This document shows, piece after piece, positions 14,601 through 26,600 of a stretch of DNA of 64,000 bases. The notes beneath the pieces are model-generated. The model saw nothing but the letters and a program-made list of their open reading frames with translations. It was not told the DNA's origin and did no database searches. The stretch is taken from NCBI GenBank assembly GCA_034336665.1, contig JAPFBE010000032.1:4278001-4342000 (forward strand), written 5' to 3'. The position numbers and the translations under genes were made by a program. Every line of letters begins with the position of its first letter. Within the stretch, counting starts at the first letter, position 1. This DNA is from Luscinia megarhynchos (Eukaryota; Chordata; Aves; Passeriformes; Turdidae).

Positions 14601-17600
14601 GAGTGACAGGACGATTTTTGCTCTGGTATGTGAGTGCTCTGTGATGCCTGCGTCTCCATGCAGAGCTGGTTTGGTTTTGAGGAGGTTTTGTGCTGGATTC
14701 AGGAGAATTTTTACTGGTGCCTGAAGGGGTTTGTTTTGCTGTGCCCAGATATGGTTTTATGTTTTTTCCTGGGTACCATCTTGGACCAGATGGCAGAGAT
14801 ACGCAAGCGTATCCCCTTCCCCAGGTGATTAATTGAAAGGGCCCAGAAATTTGGTGTGTTTCTGGATCTTTTGCCAGCACTGGTGGTTTCTCAGTGAGTT
14901 TAGCTTGGATAGAGTTTGAAAAATGACAAAGGATTGGGAGATCAAGTTCTGAAGCTGTGCAATTTAGGAAATTGGTAACATAGAGAGCTTTGCAAAGTCT
15001 TTCAACTGGAGATAGAATTTTTGTGTCTCTTTGTTGCTGGTTGAGGACTCTTTTGAGGGTTTGATGAGTTCTTTCTATGATGGATTGTCCTGTGGGGTTT
15101 GCAGCAATTCCAGTGGTGTGTTCAATTCCCCATTCACTGAGAAACTTTTTCAAATCTCGAGATTTGTAAGTGGGACCATTGTGAGTTTTGATTTTTTGTG
15201 GGACTCCCAGAGTGGCAAAAGCTAGGAGAAAATGCTTGATAGCGTGAGTGGCTTTTTCTCCTGCATGTGCTGATGCAAAAACTGCTCCAGAGAATGTGTC
15301 AACTGACACGTGCACATATTTGGACTTCCCAAAAGATGGGAAGTGGGTCACGTCAGTCTGCCACAGCTGGCAGCTGTTCAGACCTCTGGGATTGACTCCT
15401 GTACCCATAGAGGGTATTTGGTAAGTTTGACAGCTTGGGCACGTTGCCACAATGGCTTTTGCCTGGTCTTTTGCAAGTTTAAACATTCGCATGAGAGCGG
15501 GCACATTTTGATGAAAAAATGCATGTGATAACTTTGCTTCAGCAAAGATGTCAGGGACATTTGCAGTTTCTATAGGCATGGCTAGAGCATCTGCTCTTTT
15601 GTTTCCTTCTGCAATAAAACCTGGGAGATCAGTGTGTGACCTTACATGAACAATGTGGTAGGGCTCTTTTCTGTGAGAAATTAAATATGTTAATGTAGAA
15701 ATTAATTGGTGCAGTTTTGGATTGGGAACATCTTTTAAAAAGGCGTGTTCTGCTCTCCTAGCTATACCGGCTACATAAGCTGAGTCTGTGACCAAATTAA
15801 AGGGTTTATCTTTGAATTTTTTAAAGGCTCTAACAACGGCTGCTAGCTCTGCAATTTTTGAAGATCCCCCCACTGTCTGAATATCTGATTCTCAATTGTG
15901 GGTTTTGGGGTTTTTCCAAGTCATAACTGACTTGTGAGAGGACCCTGAGCCGTCTGTGAAGACAGAGCTTTGAGGGGGGTTCTGCTTTGGACTAATTTTG
16001 GAATTAAATGAAAAATTGCATCTTTATTAAAAAGCTTGTGCTGTGGTAATTGAATTGAAATTTGGCCAGTATAGCTATCTAGAGCAATTTGGAGGCTTTC
16101 ATTGGTTTGAAGTAAATGCTCCAGATTTCCTGTGGTCAGTTGCAGGTATATGCATGTGAACTCACACCCTGCGAGGAAGCGAAGGCGAGTCCTGGCTTTT
16201 TTTATGAGAATTGCTATGATTTCTTGAAATGTGGTAATTGTTTTTGTGGGTTGATTGCTTGTGAAGACCCATTCAAGGATCAGCAAAGGGTTTGAGAGTT
16301 TGGGGTCCCATTGGAAAATCAGTCCATGAAAGTGAGGGGCTTTTCCCAGGACAACAATTTGGAAAGGCAGATCAAGTTCAAACCGATGAGCTTGGCGTGA
16401 GCAAAAGGCTTCTTGGACTTTGATGATGACCTGTTGAGCTTCTGGCGTCATGGTGCATAGGGAGTCGAGGTCTTCTTTTCCACAGAGAAGGTTGAACAGC
16501 GGAGCGAGTTGTTTTGTTGGGATTCCCAGGAGGGGGCGTACCCAGTTGATGGATCTGCACAGGCTATGCAAGTCTCTTAGGGTTTTTGGATTGTCTTTGA
16601 TGTGAAGCTGCTGGGGTACGATGGTTGTTTCTCGAATTTGCAGTCCAAGGTAGTTCCACGGGCTGGTGTACTGTACTTTGTCTTCACGAATTTCAAATCC
16701 GGCTTTTTCGATGGTTTCAATGGTTACTTTTACTGCTTTGTCCAAGTAAGTCTTTTCTGAGGCACAAACTAAAACACCGTCCATGTAGTGATAAATTATG
16801 GCATCTGGGAATGAGCTTCGAACAGGGGAAAGAACGTGAGCTACATACCATTGGCATATGGTGGGCGAGTTTTAAAGTCCTTGAGGAAGGAAAAGCCATT
16901 GGTACCTTTTGAGGGGAGCCTCTCGGTTGAGAGAGGGAACGGAGAAAGCAAATCGTGGGGCATCTTCAGGGTGCAGTGGGATGCTGAAAAAGCAGTCTTT
17001 GATATCAATGACAGCAAGTGTCCAGTTTCGAGGCAACATTGATGGAGAAGGCAGACCAGGCTGAAGGGGTCCCATATCTTCAATGACGTCGTTGATTTTG
17101 CGAAAGTCTTGGAGAAGCCTCCATCTGTTTGTTCCAGGTTTTTGCAGGATGAAGACAGGAGTGTTCCAGGGGCTTGTGGTTTCAATGATGTGGCCTTTGG
17201 CGAGTTGCTCTTCCACAAGGACATGCAGTGCGTGCAGTTTGACTTTTGACAGGGACCACTGCTCGACCCATACAGAGTTGTCACTTTTCCATGTGAGCTG
17301 AGGGGTCGGTGGGAGACCGCGCTCTTCAGTGGCCCCAATCAGAAATCCCAGCATTGGACTCGAAGGGAGACTCCCCATTGGGATAGAACATTCCTGCCCC
17401 ACAGGGTGATGGGGGCTCTGACCACGAATGGGCGGACAGTTGCCAACTTGCCTTCAGGTCCTTCAATGACAACGTTGTTTGTGCTTCGCATGGACACCGT
17501 GACACCACCAATTCCAGAAATCATGCCAGCTACTTGTTGCAGTTCCCAGTTGGATGGCCATTCTGAGCAAGCGATGATGGTGACATCAGCTCCAGTGTCG

Positions 17601-20600
17601 ATCATTCCTGGTGTGAGGATTCTCTCACCTTTGCAAAGGATGTTGCATTTAATTACGGGTTTTTGGGATCCCATGATTTGCACCCACAACATGGTAGAGT
17701 TTAGAGGGATCTGTTCATTGTAGTGTTTCGGAAGCAGGAAGGCTTTTGCGATTGGTGTGCCCTGTGAAAGGAAAAAAGGCGTGTCTGTGCAGGGAAGCTG
17801 GACAAGGATTTCTTGTCCAGATTGAACAGTCTGAATTTCTGGCAAAACAAAAATTTGCTTTGGGCTGTGTACAGTATCACCAAATATGAGAATCTCCCAA
17901 GGGCCACCTGGTGGCCCACGTTTGCCAGTAGAAACACGGTAAAAATTGCTGTTGGTGAAGTTGTAAGGCAAGGAATTCACCAGTCTGCATTGGGTTCTCA
18001 ACGAAACCTGGGCTTGTGTTGGACCATTTTGATACATTCCGGAATTTGACTGGTTTTCACAGGCGGGACAGTGGTGGTGATGGCTTTTGATTTGTTGTCC
18101 TGGCGCGGTGCCATTCTCGCGTTGCACTGGCAGGTTTTTGGATTCTGTAGGTGCTTTTGCTGTTTTTGGGGCTTAGGATGATGGCTGGGGGGATGTTGAA
18201 TTTGTTGCTTTTCTGGGTAATTTTTTGCAAAATGTCCTAGTTCCACACAGTAGAAGCATCGGGCATTTTCCTTGGATGTCACTGCTGCAAAGGCTTCTGT
18301 GACTCCTTCAGCAATGTTTTTGGCCACTGCCTGGGCTACTGTGTTCTCAGTGGACATGTGGCGTGTGCAGGTTTCCACCATTTGTTCAGTTGTGGGCTCT
18401 GTGTCGAGAGGCAAGAACCTTAAAATAGTTTTGCATTGTTCATTTGCATTGTTCATGGCAAGTTTGCATAACAGTTCTTTTCGTGCCTCTGCGCTTTCTA
18501 TTTGTTTTTCCAGAGCATCTTTCAGTCTGTCTACAAATTTAATAAAAGTTTCATCTATTTTTTGTTTAATATTGGAAAAATGCATGGTAGGGGTGGAATC
18601 ATCAGGTGTGAGGACTATGGATGTTTTTGCTGCATTTGCTCTGTCTTGCAATGTATCTCTGGGCAAAGTGTTTGCTTGGTCTGAAGGCCTTGATAAATTG
18701 CCTTCTCCAGCCAATTGTTCTACTGTGAAATTTGGGCGATTTGCATCTCTTGCATAGTTATCAGATAATGTTTTCAGGTTTTTTCTTCCAATGTCTTTCA
18801 AACAACATATATTCAGCAGGCGATAAAAGGCATTGTGCTAAATTTTTTAAATCATGTGGTAACAAAACATATGCAGAAAAAATTGCCTCTGAAAAATTTT
18901 TAAAAATTTGGGTACTTCTCCCATTTTCTTTAGCAATTTTAGATAATTCAGTAAATTGTTTTGAATAAAAGGCTTCCCATTGAGCATTATTTGTGGCACC
19001 TCTTCTGCGGCCTGCTTTATATGTTACAGGAAAGGCAGAAATTCTTTGAGCTATTTGCCAATCACCACTTTGTGTGGCTAATAGCTTGACATTGTTCCAC
19101 GGGTCTTGTTCATTTTCTGAATTATAAGAATCAGTGTCATCAGAAGACGTAGAGTACCTACGTCGTCTGCGTTGTTTTTTAGAACGAGAAGGGAGGGTGT
19201 TGTGAGGGGCGCAGGGGCAGACAGGGAAGCTGACGGCTGGGGAAGGTGGGGAGGGGATGCGGGGGGCGGTGAGGCTTGGGGATGGCTGGGCTGGGTGCAT
19301 GACATGGTTTCGCCACACGGTGGCAGTGGTGCATTAGAAATGGAGGCATGGAAAGTGGGAAGGGAAGCGGGCGGCCAAATGTGTGTGGGTGGTGGGGCGT
19401 GGGGGCTGTTGAAATGCTGGAGGAATGTGGTTTCCATGGCGACAGTAGGGAGTGAGGGATTACCAGGGACCTCCGAGGGACTGGCGGCGGGGGATGGGGT
19501 GAGTTGTTACGTGCGGGTATAGGAGAAGTGAAGGGGAGATAAGACTGAGAGTTAGACAAAGGCGCTGCTTTGAAAAAAAGATTGGGAGAGGGGGGAAAAG
19601 GCACTAGGCGTGGTGTCTAACGCCAGGAGGCTGTGCGCGGGGGCTGGCAATGGCCTGTTGATCTACATTTGCGAGTGGGACGCGGCTGGTAGAGTTGGGC
19701 GCGGGAGCGGGGGGTCTGCTCCGCCGTCTGCTTTAGCGGTGCCTCGGAAAAAATGGGAGATGGAAACTGGATCGGAGCTGCGCCTGCGCTGGCAGGGATG
19801 CAAGAGGCGGCGGCGGCCGAGCCAGCGGCTGAGCCATGCTGGGGAGGGGATCCAGCAGTGCTGGCGAGGTCCCCCGCCCGGGGGGATGGGTGGCAGTTGC
19901 ACCACGGAATTGAACAGCGTTCCGGGGGAAACAGAGGCTGGGGGTGGGACGGGGACTGAGCTGCAGTGGTGTCGGTGCGCGGGGATGTAGGGAGGACTGC
20001 GCAGGGGAGGAGGGGGCGTAAGGGAAAACGGCACGTGGGTTTCGCGCGCAATGCAATGGGGAAAGGGGGAGAGTCGCGTCTCCGCCAGGATAAGAGGACA
20101 GGTTAACAGCGGTTTGGGGAAAGTATTAGAGGGGGGAGGGGTGCCCTAGCATAGAGCTCTTATTATTTCTTGAAAGAAAGGAACGAATCGCATGGCTTTA
20201 AACTTTTCTTGAGTTTGTAAGGAGTAAATGCGAGTTCCCACGGCATGCCAAAAGTCTTCCGACGTGACAGATTGAGAATTAGTATCAGGAAAATGAAGGA
20301 ATATTAATTTAACAAAGGATTTTAAAGTAGGCTTAGAAAAGGAGTTTTTAGAGAACTTAAAATTATTAGTAGATAAGAGAAAAATAATTTGGGAATAAAA
20401 GCCTTTCTCCGTGGGGGTTAGGGAGGGTTTGGTAAGCAAACCACCCATGGAACTTCGTAGCTCGCCAGCAAAAAACGACAAAAAAAAAAGAAAAAAAACC
20501 CATAAAACAGCTTTTTGATTTTATAAATAAATTCGTGCTTTGAAAAGGCTAAGTGCTCACCCAGTCTTAGCCGAAAGGTCAGGTTTGCTGGCTGCTTGCT

Positions 20601-23600
20601 AGCAACGTCCAATCCCAGTCCGGTCTCTGGGGTTGCTGGAAGGTGCTGGTGTTGGTTCAAGTCTTTATAAATCAAAGGCTTACAGAACCAGACGGTTCAG
20701 TGCTTCGAAGGCAGAAGAGAGAAACTGCTCACCGGGTCTTGCTAGAGTGCCAAGAACCATTCAGAGCGCCAAATATAGCTGTTTTTAAGTTGGGTGCTTT
20801 CCAACGCCGGGGTCTGCAGCCCTGAGTAGAGATATCTCTGAACCTCGGCTACAGAATCCACAGCTACTCACTAGCTAAGTGTAAAAGGCGTGAGACCGTG
20901 TTGCAATAGTTCCAAAGATAACTTTATTGTCTTCGAAGAGAAATGCTAACAACGATCTAACTACATCAGATAACAAAGAGTTTATATAGTTTTCCAGAGG
21001 ATTGAGTTTCTAACCAATAAAACTACAAATTACAAACTAACCAATTATCTTAAAATTCTAAGTAAGAAAATGGCCAATTAACTTGTGACTTTAAGAGCCA
21101 ATAGAAATCCTAAGAGATAACAGGGTTTTTGATAAGGGAGGGGGAGTCTTGTTTCAAGGAATTTCTTTGTATTATGGGATGGAATCCCAGGGGTATACTC
21201 TGGCAGGAGTAGAATCTTTTACAGGAACACAAGCTTTCCTAGGTGCCAAAGGCTTCTGGAGAATGCATATTCCTGAGTACAGCCAGATTGTGAGCCCTCT
21301 CTACCTGGTCACCTGCAAGAAGAATGATTTCCACAGGGGCCCTGAACAACAGCAAGCCGTCACCCATATCAAGCAGGAGATTGCTCATGCAGTAGCCCTT
21401 GGCCCAGTCAGGACGGGACCAGAGGTAAAGAAAGTGCTTTACTCTGCCGCTGGGAACCATGGTCTGTCCTGGAGCCTTTGGCAGAAGGTGCCTGGTGAGA
21501 CTCGAGGTCGACCCCTGGGATTCTGGAGCAGGAGTTACAAAGGGTCTGAATCCAATTACACTCCCACAGAGAAGGGAATCTTGGCTGACTAGGAAGGAGT
21601 TCAAGCTGCCTCAGAAGTGATTGGCATGGAAGCACAACTCCTGGCACCCCCACAGCCACTGCTGGTGTTGATGTTCAAAGGAAAGTTTCCCTCTACCCAC
21701 CACGCCACCGACACCACATGGAGCAAGTGGATTGCCCTACTCACACAGTGCGCCCGTATTGGCAACCCGAATCACCCTGGGATTTTGGAGATAATTACAA
21801 ATTGACCAGAAGGTGAAGATTTTGCACTCACCGATGAAGAGGAGCAGGAACAAGTGACCCGGGCTGAAGAATCCCCACGGTACAACCAACTGCCAGCAGA
21901 TGAAACATGCTACGCCCTTTTCACTGACGGTTCCTGCTGAATCGTGGGGATGAACCGGAAGTGGAAAGCAGCCGTATGGAGCCCCATACGACAGGTTGCA
22001 CAAGCTACCGAAGGAGAAGGGGGATCAAGTCAACTTGCTGAACTCAAAGCTGTTCAGCTGGCCTTGGACATTGCTGAAAGAGAGAAATGGCCAAAGCTCT
22101 ACCTTTACACTGATTCATGGATGGTAGCCAATGCTCTGTGGGGTTGGCTGGAGAGGTGGAAAAAGGCTGACTGGGAACGTAGAGGAAAACCAATCTGGGC
22201 TGCTGATGAATGGAAAGACATTGCCACTTGGGTAGAGAAGCTGCCTGTGAAAGTCCATCATGTGGATGCCCATGTTCCCAAGAGTCGGGCTAAGGAAGGA
22301 CACCGACATAACCAGCAGGTAGATCAGGCTGCAAAGATAGAGGTCTCAAAGATAGACTTAGATTGGGAACACTAGAGAGAATTGTTCCTAGCTCGATGGG
22401 CCCACGATGCCTCAGGTCATCAGGGCAGAGATGCCACCTATAAGTGGGCACGAGACCAAGGGGTGGATTTAACCATGGACAGCATCTCTCAGGTTATCCA
22501 TGACTGTGAGACGTGCCCTGCCATCAAGCAGGCCAAGCGGGTGAAGCCCCTCTGGTATGGGGGTCGATGGTCCAAATATAAGTACGAGGAGGCCTGGCAG
22601 ATTGACTACATCTCACTGCCTCACATCTGGAAAGGTAAGCGCTACATGCTGACCATGGTGGAAGCCACCACTGGATAGTTGGCGATCTATTCGGTGCCTT
22701 GTGCTACTGCTCGGAATGCCATCTTGGGCCTGGAAAAGCAAGTGCTTTGGATGCATGGCACCCCTGAGAGAATAGAGTCAGACAAGAGGACCCATGTCAA
22801 AAACGGACTTATCAACGCCTGGGCCAGAGAACACGGCATTGAATGGATATATCATATCCCTTATCATGCACCTGCTGCCAGGAAAGTTGAACGGTGCAAT
22901 GGCCTACTCAAGACTACCCTGAAGGCACTTGGTGTGGGAACCTTCAGGAATCGGGAAACAAACTTAGCAAAGGCCACCTGGATGGTCAACACCCGAGGGT
23001 CCATTAATCGAGCTCGTCCTGTCCAATCTGAACCCTTGCACACAGTGGATGTAGATAAAGTCCCTGTAGTACACATAAAAGGTATTTTAGGAAAGACTAT
23101 TTGGATTAGTCCTACCTCAGGCAACGACAAACCCATCCGTGGGATTGTCTATGCTCAAGGACCTGGTTACACTTGGTGGGTAATGCAGAAAGATGGGGAA
23201 ACCCATTGTGTACCGCAAGAAAACCTAATCTTAAGTGAGAACTGTGTATAAGGTTTTTTCATTACGCAGATGATAATAGAATGAGGGGTGGATAATATGC
23301 TGAGTTGTTGTGGCCAGAAATGTGTATTCTATCATCATCTGTTTCAGCCAGGTGGGGCAGTGGTCCTTATCTCAGTGGCACATATTATCTGCTAATGGGC
23401 CATCTTTAAGTCTAGGTGGAGCAATCATCTTTATCTTTTCCACAACCCATCCTCCCTCCAGGAAGATATCATCTGCTGCTGGCTCATTAATTCCCACTGT
23501 ATGACTGATAAAATTACATCATCCCATTGGGAGATGCTCCAGTCAGGCAGAGGAGCCAAGTCTTTCCTACCTAGATAAACAAATGAGATTCTGGACAAAA

Positions 23601-26600
23601 AGATACCGTCTTTCCACTGTATTCCAGAGGAAAACCGGACCTTTTCCACATCATCCCTGGACCTTCAGAGGAAAACTGCACCTTTCTGCCAGACCACTGC
23701 TTCAGCTGAACCACATCTCCTACTGCAGGAGGGCTGTAGCTACCATTTAATTGGACTGCTACCAATACCCTGACTGACGGGGTGTCAGGTAGTATTTTGA
23801 CTCTCTCAGGGTTGGGATTGTTCTTTGCAGTACTGCATTTCTACTTTAATTTTCCTAGTAAAGAACTGTTATTCCTGTTTTCTATATCTTTGCCTGAGAG
23901 CCCTTAATTTCAAAATTATAATAATGATGTAGAGGAAGGAGGTTTACATTTTCCATTTCAAAGAGAAGCTTCTGCCTTTATTGGCAAACACCTGTTCTTC
24001 AAACCAGGACAAGGTGTTAAATGAGTTAACAAGGTGTTGTGGTTGCCAACTACTGGGTGTAAATCTTCATCTATCTTATTAATAATTTCTTCTTTATTTT
24101 CATCTTCAATTTCTTTGGTTATTAGCATTAACCTTAACAGTTCCACATATTGTTGATCTTTTACCCCCAAACTAATTTTCTCATCTTTAAATATTTTTTT
24201 TGCTTCCAGCTGCTTTAGCAGATTCCTGCCCAAAAGTGCAGATGGAGCTTTAGTTATATACAAAAATCGATTAATTCTCCACTGTTTCTCTAATTTATTC
24301 TTTAATGGTTTGCAAAAATATGCTTTTTCAGATTGACCAGTTGCCGCCTTTACTATAACATAATCATTTGTTATGCATATTAAGGCCTTGTTTAACACGG
24401 AATATGTTGCCCCTGTGTCTACTAAAAATTCCATTTTTTAGGTATCTTTTATTACTTGTATATTTGTTGAACTCATCATTTTCAACAAACTGCACAACAA
24501 AACACAACTTACTGCTTAGAGTCACAGCTTCTTCTTGGACAGGGAAGTTCCTTTAGCCTTGGATTTGCTTCTCTGAACCTTTTATTCCTTGGCATGTAAT
24601 TTTACTAGCAAATGGGAAAGGGAAAGGGATAAAAGCAACCAACAAAATAGGGGGTTAACAGTGAAAAGCAGTGAACTCAATAACTTAAAATAACTCTTCT
24701 AAAGTTTAAGTCACTGACCAAGACAAATAGTAATTTTTTTAAAAGAAATTGGCAATAGTTTTTTTTCAACATGTTCATCACATACACTGCACAACTAAGG
24801 AGAAGCTCGTCTTTATTCACCTCTAAGGGAACTCATATATCACAACCAAACACTCTCAAGCACTTCACTCACAAAACTTACACAAAATATCAAAACAAAA
24901 GTTTATTTTTCCCCCCTTTAAATTGCTAATCACAGGTTGCGAACAAACTAAACTTCTCTTGTTATACCTTGGGTTAAGTATTCACAAAGCTATGCCAAAA
25001 ATGTGTCAAACTTTGGCCAAGACAGTTTCTCTGCAGTGGGGGGCGGGGGGGAAGGGGAGCAGCAGCTCTGGACTCATGTCACTGCTTCACCCCTCTGCAC
25101 TTAGAAACTAACCTCTTATACCAGCAATTCTAAAACCTCACAAACAACTATGTTTTTTCACAGTTAAAACAATCAGCCACAATTAAAACTTTACAAGGTT
25201 GAGCAGAAACTGAGACATTGTCAACGCAAAAACATGGATCACTTTACCGATGCCCGTTGCCAGGATTATGCTGGACTATGCTGGACATAATTTTTAGAGC
25301 ATTTTGCACTGCTCACTTCTTTTACACACAAAACAAACAGCTTAATCACACACAACTGCTGCTCTCACTCAGTAATACACTGTCTACAATTCTGCTGCTT
25401 ACACACACACAGTCAAAATACACACAGACAGCCTAGCTCACGCAATTCACATAATTCAAGCACTCCAAATGCCTCCACCTTCCCAGGCGTAAATATCCTT
25501 TCTACTACTCAGGCGTAAATCTTAAAATTCTTTGTTAACTTACACATATAACTTTTGCCAACACACTCTCAAAAGCACACAAACCAAAATACATACAGCA
25601 TGCCACTAACCCACAATTTAAGCACACAAAGCTTACAAAAACAAGCTGCACACTCAAACACATGCACGCATTCGCTGAGCACAAACTGTGATCACTGTAT
25701 TCCGCAAGCCAAAAATGCAGTCACCACACACCAACGCTTGCGGACGGCACCCCAAGCTGGAAATCACCACTGCGCTTCCTTTAAACCACAAATAAAACTG
25801 GACCCACCACTGCTCCCGTACCACAACAATACTGGCAACGCTGTTATTACCTCTGCCCGGGCTCTGCCGACCTGCTGCCACGCAAGCTGTACTCCAGGCA
25901 GCCACAACCGGCCTGCTGCTACTCCCCAACTACGGGGCAAGAGTTCCTGGTGTTGTTACCAGCCTCACCTGGAACACAAACTACTACCAAATTCCATGGA
26001 AATGCACAAACAAATCCACTTTAGGCTTTTTCACAGTGCGCTCAACGTCTTGCAGCGTCTTATCAATTTACCTTTCTTAAAGGTACCTATCTTTAATTTT
26101 TAAACATACCTTTTTATCCGTATCTCCGGCAATTCTAGTTCTGCTCCCCGGGGTGCCAGTGAGGAAAAGGAGTCCTCTTCCTAGGAAGATACCAGGTGGG
26201 CGCCCTACAGGGGTCCTGAACCCTGCTGGCCCCTCGGCCAGAGAGAACAGGGTCCCGGCAGAGTCGCCAACTGATTTACCAAAATAAGAGTATTGGTCTA
26301 ATACCGATACTCAACTGTGATGGACAAAAGACTCTCTAACATTTTAAAGTTAGAAAGTGTTTGTTTATTCAGCACTGGGCAGCAGAGTGAGGTAATCCTC
26401 TGATATGCACTGCAAAATTACAGGTGATCACAGAGTCTATTTATTGACAAAAACTTCAAACAAATACATATTCATAATAACAACCCCTCCCATTCCCCGC
26501 TTCCTATGGTAATTAGTTTGAATGGCTATTAAGCATGTGCGGTTGGCTTCTTGAATTAAGTCTGGGGTCGTTTTTGTGGGGAGGGGTTTTAAAAAGAGGA

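Larger units (their letters stand above)
12597..21223 (-). mobile_element. Complete class II provirus nested in ERVL pol
   Basis: An 8.6-kb provirus in the order 5' LTR (20774-21223), PBS, gag, pro, pol, env, PPT, 3' LTR (12597-13046), read on the minus strand. It is bounded by a 6-bp target duplication, GAAACA at 12591-12596 and GGAACA at 21224-21229, with one mismatch. The flanking ERVL pol frame resumes after one copy of the duplication. The 450-bp LTRs differ at about 19 sites (about 4 percent, hand count), so the insertion is not recent. All genes carry lesions. Confidence 0.92.

Noticed and set aside
19172..20056. Several overlapping Pro-, Gly- or Ala-rich ORFs on both strands
   Set aside because: They are GC-rich shadows of the decayed gag proline-rich region.
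25218..26103. Plus-strand ORFs of 72 and 182 codons rich in Thr, His and Ser
   Set aside because: Low-complexity shadows of the decayed class I ERV internal region, which is on the minus strand.
24012..26251. Possible class I gag
   Set aside because: The position is right, but no gag motif or long minus-strand frame could be identified, so only decayed internal sequence is annotated.
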